From Gnetum montanum (lineage: Eukaryota; Streptophyta; Gnetopsida; Gnetales; Gnetaceae): a stretch of 64,000 bases of DNA. The notes beneath the pieces are model-generated. The model saw nothing but the letters and a program-made list of their open reading frames with translations. It made no database searches and was not told where the DNA came from. Position numbers and translations under genes: made by a program. This document shows, one piece after another, positions 10,386-22,900 of this stretch. The DNA lies in the NCBI GenBank assembly GCA_015680685.1, contig MNCI01011411.1, positions 346,660-410,659 of the forward strand, in the 5' to 3' direction. Position 1 is the first letter of the stretch; every line of letters begins with the position of its first letter.

Positions 10386-11044
10386 TGATGAGTGGCAAGG
10401 TACCCCTACACNNNNNNNNNNNNNNNNNNNNNNNNNNNNNNNNNNNNNNNNNNNNNNNNNNNNNNNNNNNNNNNNNNNNNNNNNNNNNNNNNNNNNNNNN
10501 NNNNNNNNNNNNNNNNNNNNNNNNNNNNNNNNNNNNNNNNNNNNNNNNNNNNNNNNNNNNNNNNNNNNNNNNNNNNNNNNNNNNNNNNNNNNNNNNNNNN
10601 NNNNNNNNNNNNNNNNNNNNNNNNNNNNNNNNNNNNNNNNNNNNNNNNNNNNNNNNNNNNNNNNNNNNNNNNNNNNNNNNNNNNNNNNNNNNNNNNNNNN
10701 NNNNNNNNNNNNNNNNNNNNNNNNNNNNNNNNNNNNNNNNNNNNNNNNNNNNNNNNNNNNNNNNNNNNNNNNNNNNNNNNNNNNNNNNNNNNNNNNNNNN
10801 NNNNNNNNNNNNNNNCTAGTAGAAAGGGTTGAGAAGAACTAAAAATGAAAACTAACTTCTAGCTAAAACTACCAACTGACTGTCTCCTTGACTCCTTGTG
10901 CCTACATGTGTATTTATAGGCTTGCACAGGAGTCATGATATCGTATATCCAATATCACTTCTTTGGTCATGATATTGCATACCAGATATCGTGGGTCCGA
11001 TATTGGGGGTCCGATATCAAAGCCTACTGAATCATGATTCATCA
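10386..11044 (-). repeat. 3' LTR of element C (contains assembly gap)
   Basis: On the plus strand it begins TGATGAGTGGC and ends GATTCATCA. Bases 10412-10815 are N. The readable right part (10816-11044) matches 18501-18713 of the 5' LTR, with a TATA box (TATTTATAG on this strand near 10911) and degenerate GATATC motifs. A 14-bp palindrome TGAATCATGATTCA sits next to the terminus at 11028-11041. Confidence 0.88.
10412..10815. other. Assembly gap (404 N)
   Basis: A run of 404 N lies inside the 3' LTR of element C. The other LTR of C contains 575 bp (17926-18500) between the same two flanking anchors, so the real missing length is probably nearer 575 bp. Any open reading frame through this stretch is meaningless. 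Confidence 0.97.
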
Positions 11045-11075
11045 TACCCCCACAACTGAATGAAAACTCGTCCTC
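11045..11075 (-). other. Polypurine tract region of element C
   Basis: Plus-strand TACCCCCACAACTGAATGA and then ACTCGTCCTCAAG are the reverse complement of the family's pre-LTR string, which ends TGTGGGGGTA at the LTR border. Confidence 0.8.
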
Positions 11076-11226
11076 AAGTCAAAAAAAATGAGAACAAACC
11101 CCATTGATTACACAATGGATAGGTATGGGATTATTGACTAACTAGGAATTTATTCATGCCACAGTGGAGAATTGAATACACTAAAATTGGGACACAGACA
11201 TAGAAATTACAAAATTTTGTAGGAAC

Positions 11227-14018
11227 TCATGTGGTTCTTGGTGGCAGTGGTTCCTTCATGGGATGCTTACCCTTGTCTTGTGCCCTAGGTTTTGGAACCT
11301 GATGGCTCTGCAATAGTGGCTAGAGCTTTTCCTCTTCAGTTTGGGGGTCCTGTGTCATCCATGCTGATGCTACAATATTTAACAAGTTGGCACCTCCCAT
11401 GGACATTGTAGTTGCGAGATCATTTGATTTGCTTTAACATACCAGGCCACAAACAATTTTTGTTCCTCCTTGTAGGCTTTTTCTTTGTCCTTTTACTCTT
11501 GGAAATCTGTAAGCCATCAAGCCAAGTTTTCCGCGACATCTTTCTATTCTTGGTAGCTAGCCTTAACCACCTCTTGTTCAGAATTTGCAATTGCTAGCCT
11601 TTGCAATGTTTTCTTGTGCTCCGCAAATTCTACTTCATATATAGCATAGGTGGTAGCTACCTGCTTTTCGAACTCTATTCTCAGGCATCCTACTATCAAC
11701 ATGGCTAGATTAGCATACCACAGGTTTGCCAATCCAATGTACTCTGTGAGATCTTGAATTTGTAGGTCCTGGATTTTAAGCTCTACCTAGTGGGCAAATG
11801 CATATGTGTCCAATATGACCTGCCAATCAGTGTGTTGAGCATTGAAGGTGTTGATGTGGGCCTTGGCCATATGGATCTCCTTCTCCATGACTTGCTTGTA
11901 CATCCCCACCTAGTTTCTAAAATGCTTCTTTAACTTTTCATGTCGCTTGGCCTCATTTTTCCATGCACTTATTTCAATGGTCATCTTTTGCTAGATTGTG
12001 CCTACCTCCTCCATTGAAAGGGTTCGATTCCCTTTGGCCAAATAGTTCATGTCTTCATTTACCCTGACCAACTGTTCTTCTAACTGCTAAAATTTTTCTT
12101 TGAGAACATTCTTCTGTTTCTCCATAGTGGTCAACAAAAGACTGTTAGTGATGAGCTATTTATTCTCTTCTTATAATGCTTTAAGTGCCTTAGCATGCAT
12201 GTAGGTTTTGACTTGTGCCTTGGAGGCATCCTAGTCAGCCTTCTCCTTCTCCTTTGCCACTCTTTTATTTCCTGCTAGTAGCTTATTGAGCTACTCCATC
12301 CTAAAAGTACCTAGCTAGTCTACAGGAACAAACTGAGATGGGTCCCACTATGTAGCTTGCAGGGTAATGAGCCTCTCTTGGAGTCTTGACAACTCCGCTT
12401 CTGCATGCTCGACCTTGGTCTCTACCATAACTAGCTTTCCTTTGGTGGAGATGAGGTCTGATTGTGCTACTATGAAATCTTGTGGGATGTCAAACAAGGA
12501 TTTCATTACTTGTCCTATTTACAACAAGCAATCAAGGACATCCTCATGATCTGTAGGAGTCATTGAGGGATTGACCAGAATTTGAGCATCACGTGCTCTT
12601 GTGAAATCCACCGATGGCACAACAAGGACGTTGAAAGATTCTTTGATGTGATCTGTGATCACTTCTATGACTCCCATTGCATCTTGGTGCTACATGACCA
12701 CTACTGTGGCCCCTTCACCCATTTTCAATTACACCTAGAAAGACGCAACATTTCTTGAAATCTGTTGTGACCAATGAATCTCCTCTCCTCCTGTTTGGAT
12801 GGACACTTCACCTTGTGTGCAATCAATAGAAACTGTGGGTCGTATGGTATCGTCAATGACCCAGAAGAGATTGGCATCATCATAACTTCCCCAATTGACC
12901 ATCTCAGTGATGGCCTTAAGATGGCTCATCGATGGTTGATAATCCTATGGTGATGGCAGTGGTTGGTCTTGCTAACTTATGTTGGACCTTGCTTCTTGTT
13001 GTTAACTAGTCCTACTACTTGGGAGTTGGCTAGGACCTGTAGTTTGAGTTGCAAGGGGTCCCACCATCTATTCTTTCTTTGACTCTAGCATCTCACCATC
13101 ACTTTTCCTTGGGGCTGATGGCTTCAAAAATTTAGCAAATGAAGCATTTTGGGCTCTTCTGGGGACGTCATTGGTGTACCCCAAAATTCCAGCATGCTTG
13201 CATAGCTTTCTAATGAGATAAGGGAAGGGCAACACAAACTTCCCTATCTTGCATTCTTCAAACCACCTCAACATCTCCATGAGATATAGATGGGAAAGGT
13301 TAGCATTAACCTTGCTCATCAATATCGCACTTCCTCTTGTCGCATATGTTGAGATTCGATTCAATCTTCTTGTGGGGAAGATGTGATAAGTACCAATTTT
13401 GAAATATATCCTTTCTTCCAGTGTCAACTCTCCATATGTCTTGTCTTCTTTACCATACATCCTCCTCAACCATATTCTTCACGCATCAGCATTGGAGTGA
13501 GTGGGTAGGTGAGTAACTTGTGGCCTTGTATTCAAAAGATTTAATACTTTTGAGATGGCCTTGGTGGAAAATGCAACAGTCACACCACCAATGTCAACTG
13601 TGATGTCCTCTTCCTTATTATGCCAAAACTGGTACATTTCTCCTAAGTACTAGGCACCACTTTCAAAGAGGATAGGCCATAATGGAGACCCCTTGAGCTG
13701 ATCCCTAACGGCCTCAAGAGTGATCTCCATGAAAGGTTCAAAGTTCAATTCCATGATCACTACTACTAACGTGGACCTTTCATGGACGGCCTGAACACAC
13801 TTCGGGGACAACGTGAGGTGTTGTCCCTATTCAGGTTCTTCAACAGCTCCTCCTTCTACCTGTCCCAACTGTACACTAGCAGGGGGCTCTTGATGGATGC
13901 TAAATGACTATGCCTCCTACTCTGCACGTTCCTTGGGAGACACCTAGCCTCTACCTCTGCTTGGTCATTTTAACACACCTTGAGAGGGCCCTTCTTGTTG
14001 TCCACATTTAGGGGCCAT
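11227..14018 (-). pseudogene. Extra 3' ORF of element C (plant-transposon-protein-like, coiled coil; broken)
   Basis: The putative start at 14018 reads MAPK; the end at 11227 aligns with the end of the D copy. The longest open part, 13068-13469, has an ELTLEERIYFKIGTYHIF segment and the conserved PFPYLIRKLCKHAG block. Next come a Pro/Gln-rich linker and a segment around 12735-12929 (MSHLKAITEMVNWGSYDDAN) that matches D residue by residue with few changes. The C-terminal half is Glu/Lys/Gln-rich with heptad-like Leu spacing. No signal peptide or membrane segment was seen. The PFP-LI-KLC-AG block resembles, from memory, proteins called putative plant transposon protein; function unknown. About a dozen stops, mostly TAG. 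Confidence 0.75.
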
Positions 14019-15540
14019 CTGTAATCACACAAGGCCAATCATTAGTAAGGTTGCTTACAAAAGTTAAGTTATACCTTACTTCTTGCCTTAATGAATTCAT
14101 TTTCTTATTTCGTGTGATTTATAGTTAGTAAAATGTCCACCAAAATTATTAGTATTGGGCCCAATTTGATCTGGTGGTCTCAAAGTTTAAATTCTCAGTG
14201 TAAGTGAGGAGATAAGATTGTTTTTTGGCAACATGTTTATCATTTTTATAAGTAATTACCCTATCAAAAATAGGCTACTTATAAGAGTTGATAAATTTCT
14301 AAAATTCTAATGTGAAAAATGAAGGAATTGAGGTCAGTGTAAAGGTTCAAGGTAATGTGAAATAGACCGAAAGGCACAAAAAAATATAATGGTGTAGAAG
14401 CTGACAATGAAATACATGAATTGGATGAGGAGAAAGGACATGTTTCAGTATAGAGGAACGTTTAAACCAGAAGGATGATGAGGGAAAGGATAATGTTGGT
14501 AATGCAATTTTCGAAGGGTATAAAATAATGTGATGGTGATGTGTAACAAGTAAAAATTATAAAATTCATGCAAGTGGGTCCTCCCCAAAGCAAGTTCCAA
14601 CTTATAATGCCATTGCGTAACCACACCTTAAAATGTCTATAGGTACTAAAAGGGTTAAATGCAATCTACACCCATTTCATAAAACACATACACATAAATA
14701 CCACTATGATGAGGTATAAATTCAATGCTACATAAGTCATGACTCCCAATTACATGAACAACGAGATGGAACAAATTATAGAAGGGATTGTAGAGAGTGC
14801 GACATTAGGTAACTGACCCAAGGCACAATGAATCCTAAGTGTAGGGCATGATTAATGTGTCATTAACCCATCACTCTAAAATCAAGACCAAGTCCATTCC
14901 TCTGATCAGTGACATCCATTGTTTCATCCCTTGATGGACAACCATCAGAGCATCATGACAGCAAGACATACGATCACTTGGCGTTTTGTTCAAGGGAGGA
15001 GTGATTTTTGCTTTGTGGCACACATGTTTTTCTTGTATTAATGCTTAATCCAGAGAAGTTGCCTACCTTCAGGTATGGGTGTATGTCTTTCTAGTGGGAT
15101 CCCCTATAATAGCATTGTTTTTCTGAATTAAGTGCTTTTATTACTCTTACTCCCATTTTTAGTTAGATCTGCAAGGATCTTAGTACAACCAAGCTGCATG
15201 GTAACTCTCACAGATGTTACCAAAGAGAACCCACAAGTCCCCTTGATGTTACACCCTGGCCATTCCTTCTTAGTCCATCATTCTTCACTCTAGGCATAAT
15301 GAGCACAAAATTACTTTAAGTTTTAATGATGTCAAGAATATCATTGTACCCAGGGTAGGACCTCTTATTAATAGAATGGATGATGGGATGTTGTGGGCTT
15401 GTTGTTCAAATAATTAGTTACCTGAGACTTGATGGCATAGAACAACACCTCAACCAATGAGTCACATGAGTGCTTTATTCATAGATGAGATTACGCATAA
15501 AAAGATAATAAGATAAAATAATAAATTAAAAGGTGAAAAA
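14019..15540 (-). other. Spacer between gag and extra ORF in element C
   Basis: No gene was seen. At about 14575-14600 it carries the TGGGTCCTCCCCAAAGCAAG string, which in B, F and H belongs to the spacer after integrase. This shows that the deletion in C removed pol and joined the end of gag to the post-integrase spacer. Confidence 0.6.
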
Positions 15541-17766
15541 CTAGAAAACAAAAAAGTGTAAAATTAAAAAAACATTTATTAATTTTGTGTTGTTAGAATG
15601 GGGGATATCCCCCATAGCTAAACAGTTGAGCATGGCTAGAATTAATAAATGGAAGGTTGGGATTCTTACATGTTGGAAATATTGGGACCCAGTCATATTC
15701 AAACCACAGGGTGTCTTTTGATGTGGTCGTTGGAATGTACCCAAAGTGGGGTTCACACACTTGATTATAGTAAGCATAGTAGAGCAATTTATAAGATGTA
15801 GTTAATTGATAAATGGTTGACCCACTATGGCACCCATGACCATAAGATGGTATGCAAGGATCGATATGTCTTCCTACATGGCTACATTCATTAGGCTACA
15901 TAGTTGTTGGAGTGTTGAGTGGTGTCTCGGATAAGGTAATAGGAGGTGTAGGGTTCACGGAGAAAGATGCACCACAGTGCTAAACTTATGCTGAGTTGGA
16001 GGATGTAGTGGTTTCAGAGATGAGGTGTCCCATTCTATGGTCATGTATAAAGAAGGGATGCTTATGATGTTGTGGAGGATTCCCACTATAGTTGACAGTA
16101 GAAGCACAAGTAACGCTCATGGGTTGATGCTATGGTGCAAACCCTTTGGGTACAATTGGTAGCGATGTAGAAGGAGATGAAAGATAAGAATGTTGAAATT
16201 GAGAAGAAGTGTAAGGTACCCAAGGTGGTGGTCCTGTTGGCAAGGATATGGGTTGATGGTATTAAGGAGAATAATAATAATGTGGTGAGGTAGAATATGT
16301 TGACCCAGTTGGGGAAACAAGATGTTGAACCTGATAAGCACTTGGGTTCGGATGGTATGAAGGGTGTAACCAGTTTGGGGGTGCCCCCCCTGCCCCCACA
16401 ACTGAGATTGTTTCCATTGTGATTGAACACAGTATTTCTGTACAAACTCTAAATGTAACATTCTTCCCCAATGCTCTTGTAAATATGACAAGATTCAACA
16501 TTGTCCCTTGGGGTGATCATCTAGGTAAATGTTACACTAATATGTATGATTGATAGTTAAGTTCTTATTCTCTTCTACCCTTCTTTTTAATTATCTAGTG
16601 GTATTTTGTCTTGTTTCTTGGTTCACCATGACTCTACCTCCAATAATATTAGCATATTCTCCACATCTTTCATGTATCCACTCCATCATCTTATTGATCT
16701 TAGCCTCAATTTCGTCTAGTGATTGTAATATTGGCAAAGATGGTTCCACATTATTGAGGTGAGTTGATTTTTCCTCTTCCTAATTATGGACCTTTGTTAT
16801 GTTGAGATTTTAGTCCTGTTGAGATTTTTCAACATTCTCCCATTTAGCCATTTCTCCTTCTTCTTTTGCTAGCTACTTAATAAGCTCTTGGAATTGATGG
16901 GTTCATAGTTCATATAGTTGACGTAGGGCATACATCCTTAAGGTTTCCCTTGTTTCATTACAAAGCCCATCTATGATATGGTACATTAGCCTCTCCTTGG
17001 AGAACCCATGGCTTGGGCAATTGTTTAACAGTGCATAATATCTTTCTAAGGCCATGTCCAAGGGTTCATGTTGTGCTTGTTTCCATTCTTGGATTTGTCT
17101 CCTCAAGGTTGATTCTCTTGCATAGGTTTGATATCTTTCATTGAAGAGTTCTACCATTGTTGGCCAATGTTGAATTGATTTTGGTTTTAAAGACCTATAC
17201 CATACTTTTTCTTGGCCAACGAGTGTCTTGGGAAAGAGCTTAAGATTTTTCCATCCATTATCAATATTGTTTCATATATAGGCATCATGGAAGGCTTGTA
17301 AATGATGTTGTGGATCTAAATCATAGCCTCCTAAAAACTTGAAAAAGTTGTTTAAATCAAGCCTAGGTAGATAGCTTTCCTTATGATGCCTACAGGATAT
17401 TTGAACAGCCTCTTGTATATGCATTAGGCTCTTAGTGGTCAACAAGGGTTCATCACCACTAATTAGGTTATAAGTTTGTGAGTCGGGATGATGTTGTCGT
17501 TGTTCATGTTGGCATTCCTGACTTTGCTCATGGGTTCAATTTTTATTTCTACGTCGATGCCTTGAGGAATAGTCATCCGTTCTTGGGGATGTCCCATCTT
17601 CACTAGAGGTGTCTGAGTTGGATGACAAAAGTCCTTGAGTATCATTGGGGTTTTTATGAACATATGAAACTCCTGCATAAGATTGAGTACTCCAAACTCC
17701 TTCATTGGTTCTCCAATGAATTGCCTTGTTAGATGTTGCATTATCATTATCTTGTGAAAGAGACAT
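15541..17766 (-). pseudogene. gag: gag of element C (broken)
   Basis: The start at 17766 reads MSLSQDNDNATSNK and lies 115 bp downstream of the primer site, in the same place as the starts in E, F and H. After a Ser/Asp-rich N-terminus comes an Arg-rich patch (RHRRRNKN, near 17540). The central capsid-type domain is open at 16903-17157 (LFNERYQTYARESTLRRQ, then CPSHGFSKERLMYHIIDGL), the usual retrotransposon gag pattern. The C-terminal third is rich in Pro, Tyr, Ser and His and is split over several frames (15541-16501). No zinc knuckle was clearly seen. Confidence 0.8.
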
Positions 17767-17880
17767 TGTTGTGAATTGTTTGTCACTTAACTAATTTAAT
17801 TTCTTTACCTAAAAGATATATTTTTAATACTCTGTTACAGTGATCTTGTATGATATAACATATCTAGATAACTAGCACCA

Positions 17881-17899
17881 TCCCCTACAATGACACCAA
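17881..17899 (-). other. tRNA-Asp-type primer-binding site of element C
   Basis: On the minus strand the sequence directly after the 5' LTR is TTGGTGTCATTGTAGGGGA. It differs from the tRNA-Asp complement TGGCGCCGTTGCCGGGGA only by transitions expected from cytosine deamination. Confidence 0.8.
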
Positions 17900-18713
17900 T
17901 GATGAGTGGTGAGGTACCCCTACACTCAACCATACAAATACAAGTGTTTCACGCACAATTTGGTCAAATTCTGCAGATGGGCTAGTTGTGGTATCAAGAT
18001 AGTTACTTGTTGTTTGCAATCTTTTGTCCTCCCACCTGGACTAGTATATGCTTTTTCAAGTATGGTTTAGTCTAGAGTGAGATGTATGATGTGGTTTCTA
18101 ATCTAGTTCTACTCCTAGAGGTAATGGAAAATGACTTTAATTAAGCTAGGAGGAAAATGGAGAGAGAGAGCTAAGCTAATAGGACATGGGAGGAGAGAGT
18201 CTAAACTAGCCTAAGTGTGATAAGCATCTATTTCTTAATCATCCGTACACATCTTGGACCTTGTGCACAACTACTACTAGGATTACCAAGTGTAGATCCT
18301 AGGTATGCTACTAGGTTACCAAGTAGTCACACTTAAATGCTCGTGATTAAGTCGTACTCATTCTGCATTTAATAGGAGTTGAGGGTAGATAAGTATTAAT
18401 TAAGAAAGTAATTAAATAATTAAACTAAGTGAATGCTACAAGTACGTCACACTCAAATAAAGATGTCATACAATTACAATCATCACACTATGGGCATGCA
18501 CTAGGAGAAAGGGTTGAGAAGAACTAAAAATGAAAACTAACTTCTAGCTAAAACTATCGACTGACTGACTCCCTAACTCCTTGCACCTACATGTGTATTT
18601 ATAGGCATGCACAGGAGTCACGATATCATGTATCCAATATCACTTCATATGTCGCGATATTGTGTAGCTGATATCGTGCCTGATATGAGAGCCTACTGAA
18701 TCATGATTCATTA
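17900..18713 (-). repeat. 5' LTR of element C
   Basis: This 814-bp LTR runs TGATGAG...GATTCATTA on the plus strand; the last C of the terminus has become T. Features on the minus strand: terminal palindrome TGAATCATGATTCA (18697-18710), degenerate GATATC motifs (18619-18690), TATA box at about 18596-18603, and decayed CTTGGTA units around 18270-18340. It supplies the sequence missing from the gap in the other LTR. Confidence 0.9.
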
Positions 18714-18718
18714 GAAGT
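18714..18718. repeat. Target-site duplication of element C, right copy
   Basis: GAAGT, identical to 10381-10385. Confidence 0.85.
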
Positions 18719-19949
18719 CATGACTTTGTATATGTATGGTTGCATAAAAGATGTTGTAACATCATTAACCTTTTTAAGTGCCCTTGTAAGTTAAATTTAG
18801 ATACTATTTATGTGGTTTTTCAATACTAATTATCTAGCTTCACTACCTTCAAATGTATGCATAGGCCACTTTGAATCAACTTGATTCATACGTAGTACCT
18901 TGTAATGCTTAGTGCAATGTGGCTCCAAAGACATGATCCTTAAGAATTTCTTGTATCCATCCTATAATAGTTTTAAATAGTAAAAGGGTAATCTTATTTT
19001 AAGGTATTTTTGTAACTAAATTTGAAATTTATTATACTATTTCTTCTTAAAATTTTCTGATGATTAATGTATATTGTATAACTATGCATGCATTTTTCTT
19101 CTTCTATTACAAGACGTTTAAATGTCATTGTAAGATTACAAAACCATGATCGTGACACCATTCCAAGTTTATTTACTTATATTCTATTATAGTATATTCA
19201 TAAGTTGATATACAATCAATAGTTTCTTAATATAAAAAAAGCTTACAATAAAGCTACAAAGAGTTATGATGATTCATACAAAGGTTAAAATTGTCTATGA
19301 AGTAGAAAAAGCTATAAGTCCTACTTCATTATGATATAATAAATAACAAATTACAAGAAAAAAAATTATAAAGAGTACTGAATAAATGAGATCCACTATA
19401 GACCTTATGAGGTCCAGGATCAATAAGATGTAAATACATGAAGGAAGGAAATAAAAATGTTCAATCAATCTAAATGAAACCCTGAGTAGAATTTGTTGTA
19501 AACATTAGTCCAAGTTCACAAAGATAGATGAAGATGAAGTTTGTCAAACATATTCATAGACTAAATACTCATGAATTGCAACTCCAAAAAATGTTTGATA
19601 TTCAAAGGAAGCCAAACTCCTAGAGGATTAGATGAAAGAAAGTCAGTATATTAAGTTCATAAGCCAAGATATAGGAAGAACTCACATAATCATAAGAGAA
19701 GTTTGTGAAGTAAAATATTTGTAAGTAAAATAGTGAGATAGCTATACTGACCTATCTATGGAATGCTAAAGAATCTTGTAGGAGCCTCGCCCATGTAAGT
19801 GAAAAATGCACAATCACATCATAAGGAGTCATGAACTCATGATGACAAAGAACTATGAATCAGTGTAAAGATTGTAGTAATATTAAAATATAAAAGATCC
19901 TTGATGAAATATAACTTAATCAGCTGTGTTGACAAGTATGCATTCATGC
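18719..19949. other. Non-coding stretch between elements C and E
   Basis: AT-rich sequence with no coding potential or recognisable repeat. It should be the continuation of the 8364-10385 target sequence once C is removed. The left half of the E 5' LTR, expected at its right end, is missing. Confidence 0.4.
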
Positions 19950-20323
19950 ATTAATTATATACCCATGAGTATGACTACTTCAAGCATACATACTAGTGTT
20001 TGAATCCCAGTAGTGAACACTTGGTAGTAACATTAGTATATGTTTAGGATGTGTATGAAAAGTAGGAAATGAATGTTATATGCTAGGCTAGTTTAGATTA
20101 TTTCTTCACATTTAAATAATAATGAAAACCATCATATGCTTTAATTACACTTTAACCATACTACTTGAACAAATAGAAGTTGTGATTAAGAAGACAATGA
20201 TCAATGATCCCACATTTAGGTATCTAAGGCATCTTGCTAGCCAGTTCATGGATTTTGACTACATTGTGCATGAATGCTTGCAATTTTTATTATTATGCAT
20301 AGAGTTAACTCGACCTCTTATCA
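19950..20323 (+). repeat. 5' LTR of element E, truncated
   Basis: The right part only: from GACTACTTCAAGCATACATA onward it parallels 48090-48500. It ends CTCTTATCA right before the primer site. The first half (U3 and promoter) is absent, and the upstream sequence does not match the intact E LTR. The cause, deletion or replacement, is not visible. Confidence 0.8.
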
Positions 20324-20342
20324 TTAGCATCATTTCTAGGGA
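20324..20342 (+). other. Decayed tRNA-Asp primer-binding site of element E
   Basis: TTAGCATCATTTCTAGGGA sits directly after the LTR. It aligns without gaps to TTGGCGCCGTTGCCGGGGA; all but one of the differences are C-to-T or G-to-A. Confidence 0.7.
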
Positions 20343-20466
20343 CTTTATGCTATTATTTTAGATATCTAAAATCATATAAGGATTGGTGTAGCTCCATAAC
20401 AACATATCATATGAATAATAATAATAATTTATTTTATTCAAGGTATGCTTAAACAACTAAAAAGAT

Positions 20467-22900
20467 GTCTTCTTCTCAAAAAAATTTTCTTCACCTATAG
20501 ATGACTCCACAAGATCATGTGGTAGGAAAAGGAAGAATGCAAATGATGTACCCCAATAGATCAATTTTATCTATACACATTCAAATCCCTATTATCTAGA
20601 CTTCACCTTCATTTTTCACCAAGATGAATAGCTACACTGAAAACTCCTAAAGGACAACATAGTATTACCACTTGATCATGCAATCTTGTTAATGTTCATG
20701 TCATCTCTAATGAAGTTGGAGCTTGTAGCAGTAGCTCCAAATTACAAGGTGATCAATCATATCTTCAGTGACTATCAATCAATGAAGATCCAACTCTAAA
20801 AAGAAAAATTCATGGAGGCTCACCATGAAGCTTCCAAAGAAAATGAGGCCCTAATTCAACTAACATTATAATTAGAAAAGGAGGACATTGATTAACCATT
20901 AGGAAAATCCCAATGCCAAGGTCCTCCTTCCTTTGATGGAGGTGAAGCAACACATCAATGGTTGTGTTTAACCTTGGCAAGCAACAAGACAAGAGGAGAG
21001 TTGGACCTAGAACTAAGGGGACTTCAAGGCTAGGGTATCTAAAGTAGCAGTCAAGAGAATAACAAAGGAACCAAAGAAGAAAAATAAGGTAATATAATTC
21101 TTCATCATCATCCTCATTTTTATCATCAAGCTTTGATGAGGATGAACATGATCGTGACTGAAGAAAAAATAATCATAGACAAGGAGAAGATGACAAATGG
21201 ACCCATAATAGAAATGGGAGAAGGTAATGTAGGCAAGAGCCAGAAGAGGAAGAAAACCATTAGGAAAGAAGGCATAGCAAGCAACATGACAAAAGGCATG
21301 ACCATGGAGGACATGATGCATATATTAAACCATTGCTTACTATAATAAGTATGATCAACATTTGGAAGGCAATTTATATTTCCATCAAGCATTTGAGGAA
21401 TAGTCAAATTAAATGCCTAAACATGAACATTATCCCTAAGTTGAAAAAAGGCTATAATGCTAATCTTCAACACCACTTGTAAGTCGTCCATAATGCCTAT
21501 GCCTTACAGAACATTGAAAATGATTAGAAAAAGCTAAACCTCTTCCTTAGGATACTCATCAAAGAAGTTTAAAGTTGGTACTAGTTATTGAAATTAAAAT
21601 CCATCAAGAGATGAAGTATAGTATTGGAGCTATTCAAAAAGAAGTATCAAACATACTCTCATGTGTCCAATTTAAAGATGGAGAGAAAAAATTATAAATC
21701 CCTTAATGTAGCCTTCAGCAAGTACTATTCTCTACTTCATAGATGCCTAGGCCATAGCTTCTTTCAAAGGAAGAAACTACACCATGTCATAAATGGAGTC
21801 TGAAAAAAACCTTTGAAAACTCTTAGGGTCTACACCTAAAGGAGACTATCAGACATCAAGTAGTAAAGGAAGAAGAGGAGTTAAAGAAAAAGATAAAATA
21901 TAGAGGAGTACAATAAAGACCTCGCCATCTACAAAAATAAGATCCATCTTTGTAAACTAGATGAAGGAGCATTGCTACAGGAGGTAGTGCAAACAAAGAC
22001 CTTGTTGATTCAAAAATATATTATTGAAATATTGGCCAAGGTTGATAAGATGTGGGACTTCTTCGATGAAAGTCTCAAAATGCATTAAAGATCATAGAGA
22101 TAAAGGAAAAACTAGGAGGGATGAAAGACAAAGATATGAGAAAGTAGAAACACATAAGAAAGGGCTACTATCATTAGAAGGAAAAAGCTATTGTATTTGT
22201 AGAGGCTACAAACTCAAAATTGGATGATGATGATTCTGCCATTTTCTAGTATAAATATCCAAAGGATTATTACCCAATGTCACACTTACAAAATTTTTGG
22301 AATTATGCCTTGAACTTGAAGTTTGTTAAAAGATAAGTACCTAAGAGATTGTGTTATTCTTAACATAACTATGGGAAGCTATTCCATCAATAGTAGTACT
22401 ATCCAAATGGGATGCCACCTCAACCTCAAGATTACTACTAGAAGTAGCCTAACCCACAATCCTAGGGGATGCCACCACCAAGGTAGCAATATTTCTATAG
22501 ATAGCTAGACCCATATGGATACTATGTCCAACAACCTATATCTTCTAGTAACTCCACTAATCATACATTTACTCATCATTATTATCCTCTAAAGTACCAT
22601 AAAACTACCACTTCATGACTCGAATCTCCTTCTATTTATACTCTTTACTATCCACAACACCATCCATCTCATGCATCCATACCTTTATCAACTACATCAA
22701 TAATGCAAGATGAGATACTTTTGTAGTCTCAAGAATGTAATGACACCCAAGTCATGAACTTGCAGGTGGAAGATAATTCACTTAAAAAAATATCATTCTT
22801 CATACAAAACATTACACCAAAATCATCATAGGTATCCATGATTGTGAAATAGCCCTTGGAATTTCCAACAAGCTACCTTCAAATCAAAGAGCCTTAAATG
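20467..22900 (+). pseudogene. gag: gag of element E (broken)
   Basis: The start at 20467 (MSSSQKN) lies 124 bp after the primer site and resembles the MSSS and MASS starts of F and H. A charged, Lys/Glu-rich N-terminal third follows. Then comes a capsid-like stretch around 21420-21600 (GYNANLQHHL, AYALQNIEND, LRILIKEV) that is almost parallel to 61,694-61,951 of H on the minus strand. The divergent Cys/His region is near 22,240-22,300 and the Pro/Tyr/Gln-rich tail near 22,380-22,720. Frames change repeatedly, and stops are dense, so no long ORF survives. Confidence 0.72.

Larger units (their letters stand above)
10386..18713 (-). mobile_element. Element C, pol-less retrotransposon (gag plus extra ORF)
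   Basis: C is complete by structure: two LTRs, perfect 5-bp target duplication, primer site and polypurine tract, read on the minus strand. Between the LTRs are a gag remnant (15541-17766), a spacer (14019-15540) and the extra ORF (11227-14018). No protease, RT, RNase H or integrase motif was seen in any frame. In F and H about 3.5 kb of pol lies between gag and the spacer. C therefore looks like a non-autonomous derivative that would have depended on pol supplied by relatives. Stops in both genes show it is now dead. Confidence 0.82.

Noticed and set aside
10378-10842. Open reading frames of about 145-155 codons through the N run
   Set aside because: They consist of unknown bases. The flanks belong to the 3' LTR of element C.
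21013-21407. Overlapping plus- and minus-strand ORFs around 21,100-21,400
   Set aside because: They are alternate frames of the charged Lys/Glu/Met-rich region of E gag, which is recognised by position and flanking gag homology.
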